64,000 nucleotides of DNA from an uncultured Aquimarina sp. (GTDB lineage Bacteria; Bacteroidota; Bacteroidia; Flavobacteriales; Flavobacteriaceae): contig NZ_CANMED010000004.1 of assembly GCF_947496855.1 (NCBI RefSeq), positions 124,001 through 188,000 on the forward strand. Direction: 5' to 3'. The notes under the pieces were generated by a model. It made no database searches, was not told the DNA's origin, and saw only the letters and a program-made list of their open reading frames with translations. Each line of letters opens with the position of its first letter. The first letter of the stretch is position 1. Below are positions 62,417 through 64,000 of this stretch, piece after piece. Both the position numbers and the translations under genes were made by a program.

Positions 62417-63424
62417 TTATTTTTTTATATAACTCAATATGCTATTATCAAAAACATCTCGATTTTTGATAAATTTCATCTCTATTGGTTGATACCATAA
62501 TACGTCTTCAGAAAAATTAGGAGCTAACCTCACATAATCCTTTTCCGTAGTAATTATGAACGTACACTTTTTTAACTCATCAAGTTCAACATCTGTAAAG
62601 TTATGATGATCAGGATAATTAATGTGATTAAATTTAAGACCTAAAGAATGATAATAATCTATTAAAGGTTTTGGATTAGCGATTCCGGTAACTAAGGTAA
62701 ACGAAGTTTTTTTAAGCATATCTAATGATCGCTTGTCTGACGCACTGATAATACTATCTCCATAATCAATTGTGGAAAATAACAAGATCTGAGAAGGTTT
62801 TACTCTTAATTTATTTTCAATTTCCTTTATACTTTCATCTCCTAAATTATTTGGACATTTAGTAACCACAATAATATCCGCACGATCTGCACCAATTCTA
62901 GGTTCTCTTAAATTTCCTGTAGGCAACATAATATCATTACAATACAAATCATAATACGGAGTAAGTAAAATGTAAAATCCTGCGTTTACTTTACGATGCT
63001 GATAAGCATCATCTAACAAAATAACTTCAAGATTAGAATTCTGCATTTTTAAACTCCTTATACCATTACGTCTATCTTCATCAACAGCCACCGTAACGTT
63101 AGTAAATTTAGTTTTAAATTGTAATGGCTCATCTCCCACCTCTTTCGCTGTAGCATCAACCTTCACCTCATGAAAACCTTTAGTTTCTCTTCTATATCCC
63201 CTACTAAGTGTTGCTAACACAACTTTATCCTTTAGCAATCGGATAAGATATTCAACCATAGGTGATTTCCCAGTTCCACCAACACTCAAATTACCCACGG
63301 CGATCACCGGAAAATCATAAGAAACTGATTTTTTTACTCCTAAATCATACAATTTATTGCGCAACCAAGTCACGAAATAGTAGACAGGAACAATTGGAAA
63401 AAGTATTTTTCGTAATATATTCAA
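62417..63424 (-). CDS. lpxK: Tetraacyldisaccharide 4'-kinase
   Basis: The protein has 335 residues with a TTG start (no better ATG). One N-terminal membrane helix; P-loop VGNLSVGGTGKSPM; LSRGYRRETKGF; LLDDAYQHRKV; TTEKDYVRLAP. It phosphorylates the lipid A precursor at the inner membrane. Confidence 0.96.
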   Translation of the reverse strand: MNILRKILFPIVPVYYFVTWLRNKLYDLGVKKSVSYDFPVIAVGNLSVGGTGKSPMVEYLIRLLKDKVVLATLSRGYRRETKGFHEVKVDATAKEVGDEPLQFKTKFTNVTVAVDEDRRNGIRSLKMQNSNLEVILLDDAYQHRKVNAGFYILLTPYYDLYCNDIMLPTGNLREPRIGADRADIIVVTKCPNNLGDESIKEIENKLRVKPSQILLFSTIDYGDSIISASDKRSLDMLKKTSFTLVTGIANPKPLIDYYHSLGLKFNHINYPDHHNFTDVELDELKKCTFIITTEKDYVRLAPNFSEDVLWYQPIEMKFIKNRDVFDNSILSYIKK

Positions 63425-63533
63425 ACGCTTATACTTACTATTTATAATTTTATAATGACAAATGTATAAAACGAAACTTTGATTATTGGCAAAAGTTTTT
63501 TTACATTCAATTTATATTTAAAAACATTCACAA

Positions 63534-64000
63534 ATGCAGATTAAAGAGGTCATACAACACCTTGAAACTTTAGCTCCATCCAATTACGCTGAAGATTTTG
63601 ACAACATAGGGTTATTAGTTGGGGATAAAAACACAACTGTTACAGGGGTTCTTGTTACACTAGACACTTTAGAAATTATCATAGACGAGGCTATAGAAAA
63701 GAACTGCAATCTTATCGTTAGCTTCCATCCAATAGTTTTCAAAGGCCTTAAAAAATTTAACGGCAATAATTATGTAGAACGTGTGGTTATGAAAGCAATC
63801 AAACATGACATAGCTATTTACGCAATCCATACAGCACTAGACAATGCCTTGCATGGAGTAAATGATATGATTTGTGAACAACTCGGATTATTAAATAGAA
63901 GAATCTTAATTCCGCAAAACGGAAACATAAAAAAGTTAGTCACTTTTGCCCCGAATAAAGAAGCTGATTCGTTACGATCTAAACTATTCGATGCTGGAGC
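63534..64000 (+). CDS. Nif3-like dinuclear metal centre protein, 3' truncated by window edge
   Basis: From ATG 63534 the frame is open to the window end (155 residues visible). MQIKEVIQHLETLAPSNYAEDFDNIGLLVG and SFHPIVFKGLKKF, AIYAIHTALDNALHGVND match the Nif3/YbgI family (GTP cyclohydrolase I type 2-like, often annotated so). Metal-ligand histidines are seen in SFHP and IHTALDN. The C-terminal half lies outside the window. Confidence 0.93.
   Translation, partial: MQIKEVIQHLETLAPSNYAEDFDNIGLLVGDKNTTVTGVLVTLDTLEIIIDEAIEKNCNLIVSFHPIVFKGLKKFNGNNYVERVVMKAIKHDIAIYAIHTALDNALHGVNDMICEQLGLLNRRILIPQNGNIKKLVTFAPNKEADSLRSKLFDAG

Overview
Organism. The window looks like chromosomal DNA of a marine member of the Flavobacteriaceae (Bacteroidota), with an Aquimarina-like flavour. 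The DNA is AT-rich. Several promoters match the Bacteroidota -7 consensus TAnnTTTG. A surface protein ends in a type IX secretion (T9SS) sorting domain, a small peptide has a Bacteroidota-type double-glycine leader, and lipoproteins are common. The protein families (DUF1800/DUF1501 pair, ValS, LpxK, membrane AraC regulator) also fit. The genus is an inference. No rRNA, tRNA, CRISPR array, transposase or integrase was seen. Layout. (1) 1-4100 is an accessory island. It is framed by two copies of a 98-bp direct repeat and holds a tail-fibre-like secreted protein, two unknown overlapping genes set between palindromic attC-like spacers, a conserved small gene broken by an in-frame TGA, and seven exact 21-bp tandem units, each a small palindrome. 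(2) 4102-8534 (minus) is a polysaccharide O-acylation operon: two SGNH hydrolases and an MBOAT acyltransferase. A palindromic REP-like element, an orphan Cys/Gly-rich GG-leader peptide and a TPR protein follow. (3) 10457-13393 is a T9SS surface protein with near-identical 82-residue repeats. (4) 13466-20620 (minus) holds pyruvate carboxylase beside a TakP-like TRAP transporter, which suggests 2-oxoacid uptake feeding oxaloacetate synthesis. (5) 20735-28884 is mostly housekeeping: yaaA, an epimerase, cold-shock protein, amidohydrolase, AraC regulator, rluD, PASTA protein, ddl and coaD. (6) 28914-32701 (plus) holds a carbohydrate-binding-like lipoprotein, a VOC protein and the DUF1800/DUF1501 pair. 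(7) 34347-38365 (minus) holds a SulP transporter, a divergent Lgt-like membrane protein, a Tes/MJ0619-like radical SAM enzyme and a 72-residue two-helix membrane protein. The last three overlap and form the best candidate for an undescribed (lipid-modifying) system. (8) 38518-49341 holds an M14 peptidase, an ABC pair, NUDIX/pyrE, birA, then rsfS-ftsH-LUD-cdsA-psd-ACBP, a run tying ribosome and protease quality control to phospholipid synthesis. (9) 49398-64000 holds valS, a DUF1573 protein, a two-lobed aspartyl protease with PDZ, an aminotransferase, murB, a sigma factor, lipA, GAPDH, a hybrid histidine kinase, lpxK and a 3'-truncated Nif3-like gene. Working together. Most of the window is core metabolism and envelope synthesis (MurB, Ddl, LpxK, CdsA, Psd, O-acylation). 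Accessory or lineage-specific content is concentrated at 1-13393 and in the Lgt-like/radical SAM operon. All family assignments come from reading the sequence by eye; no database search was run.
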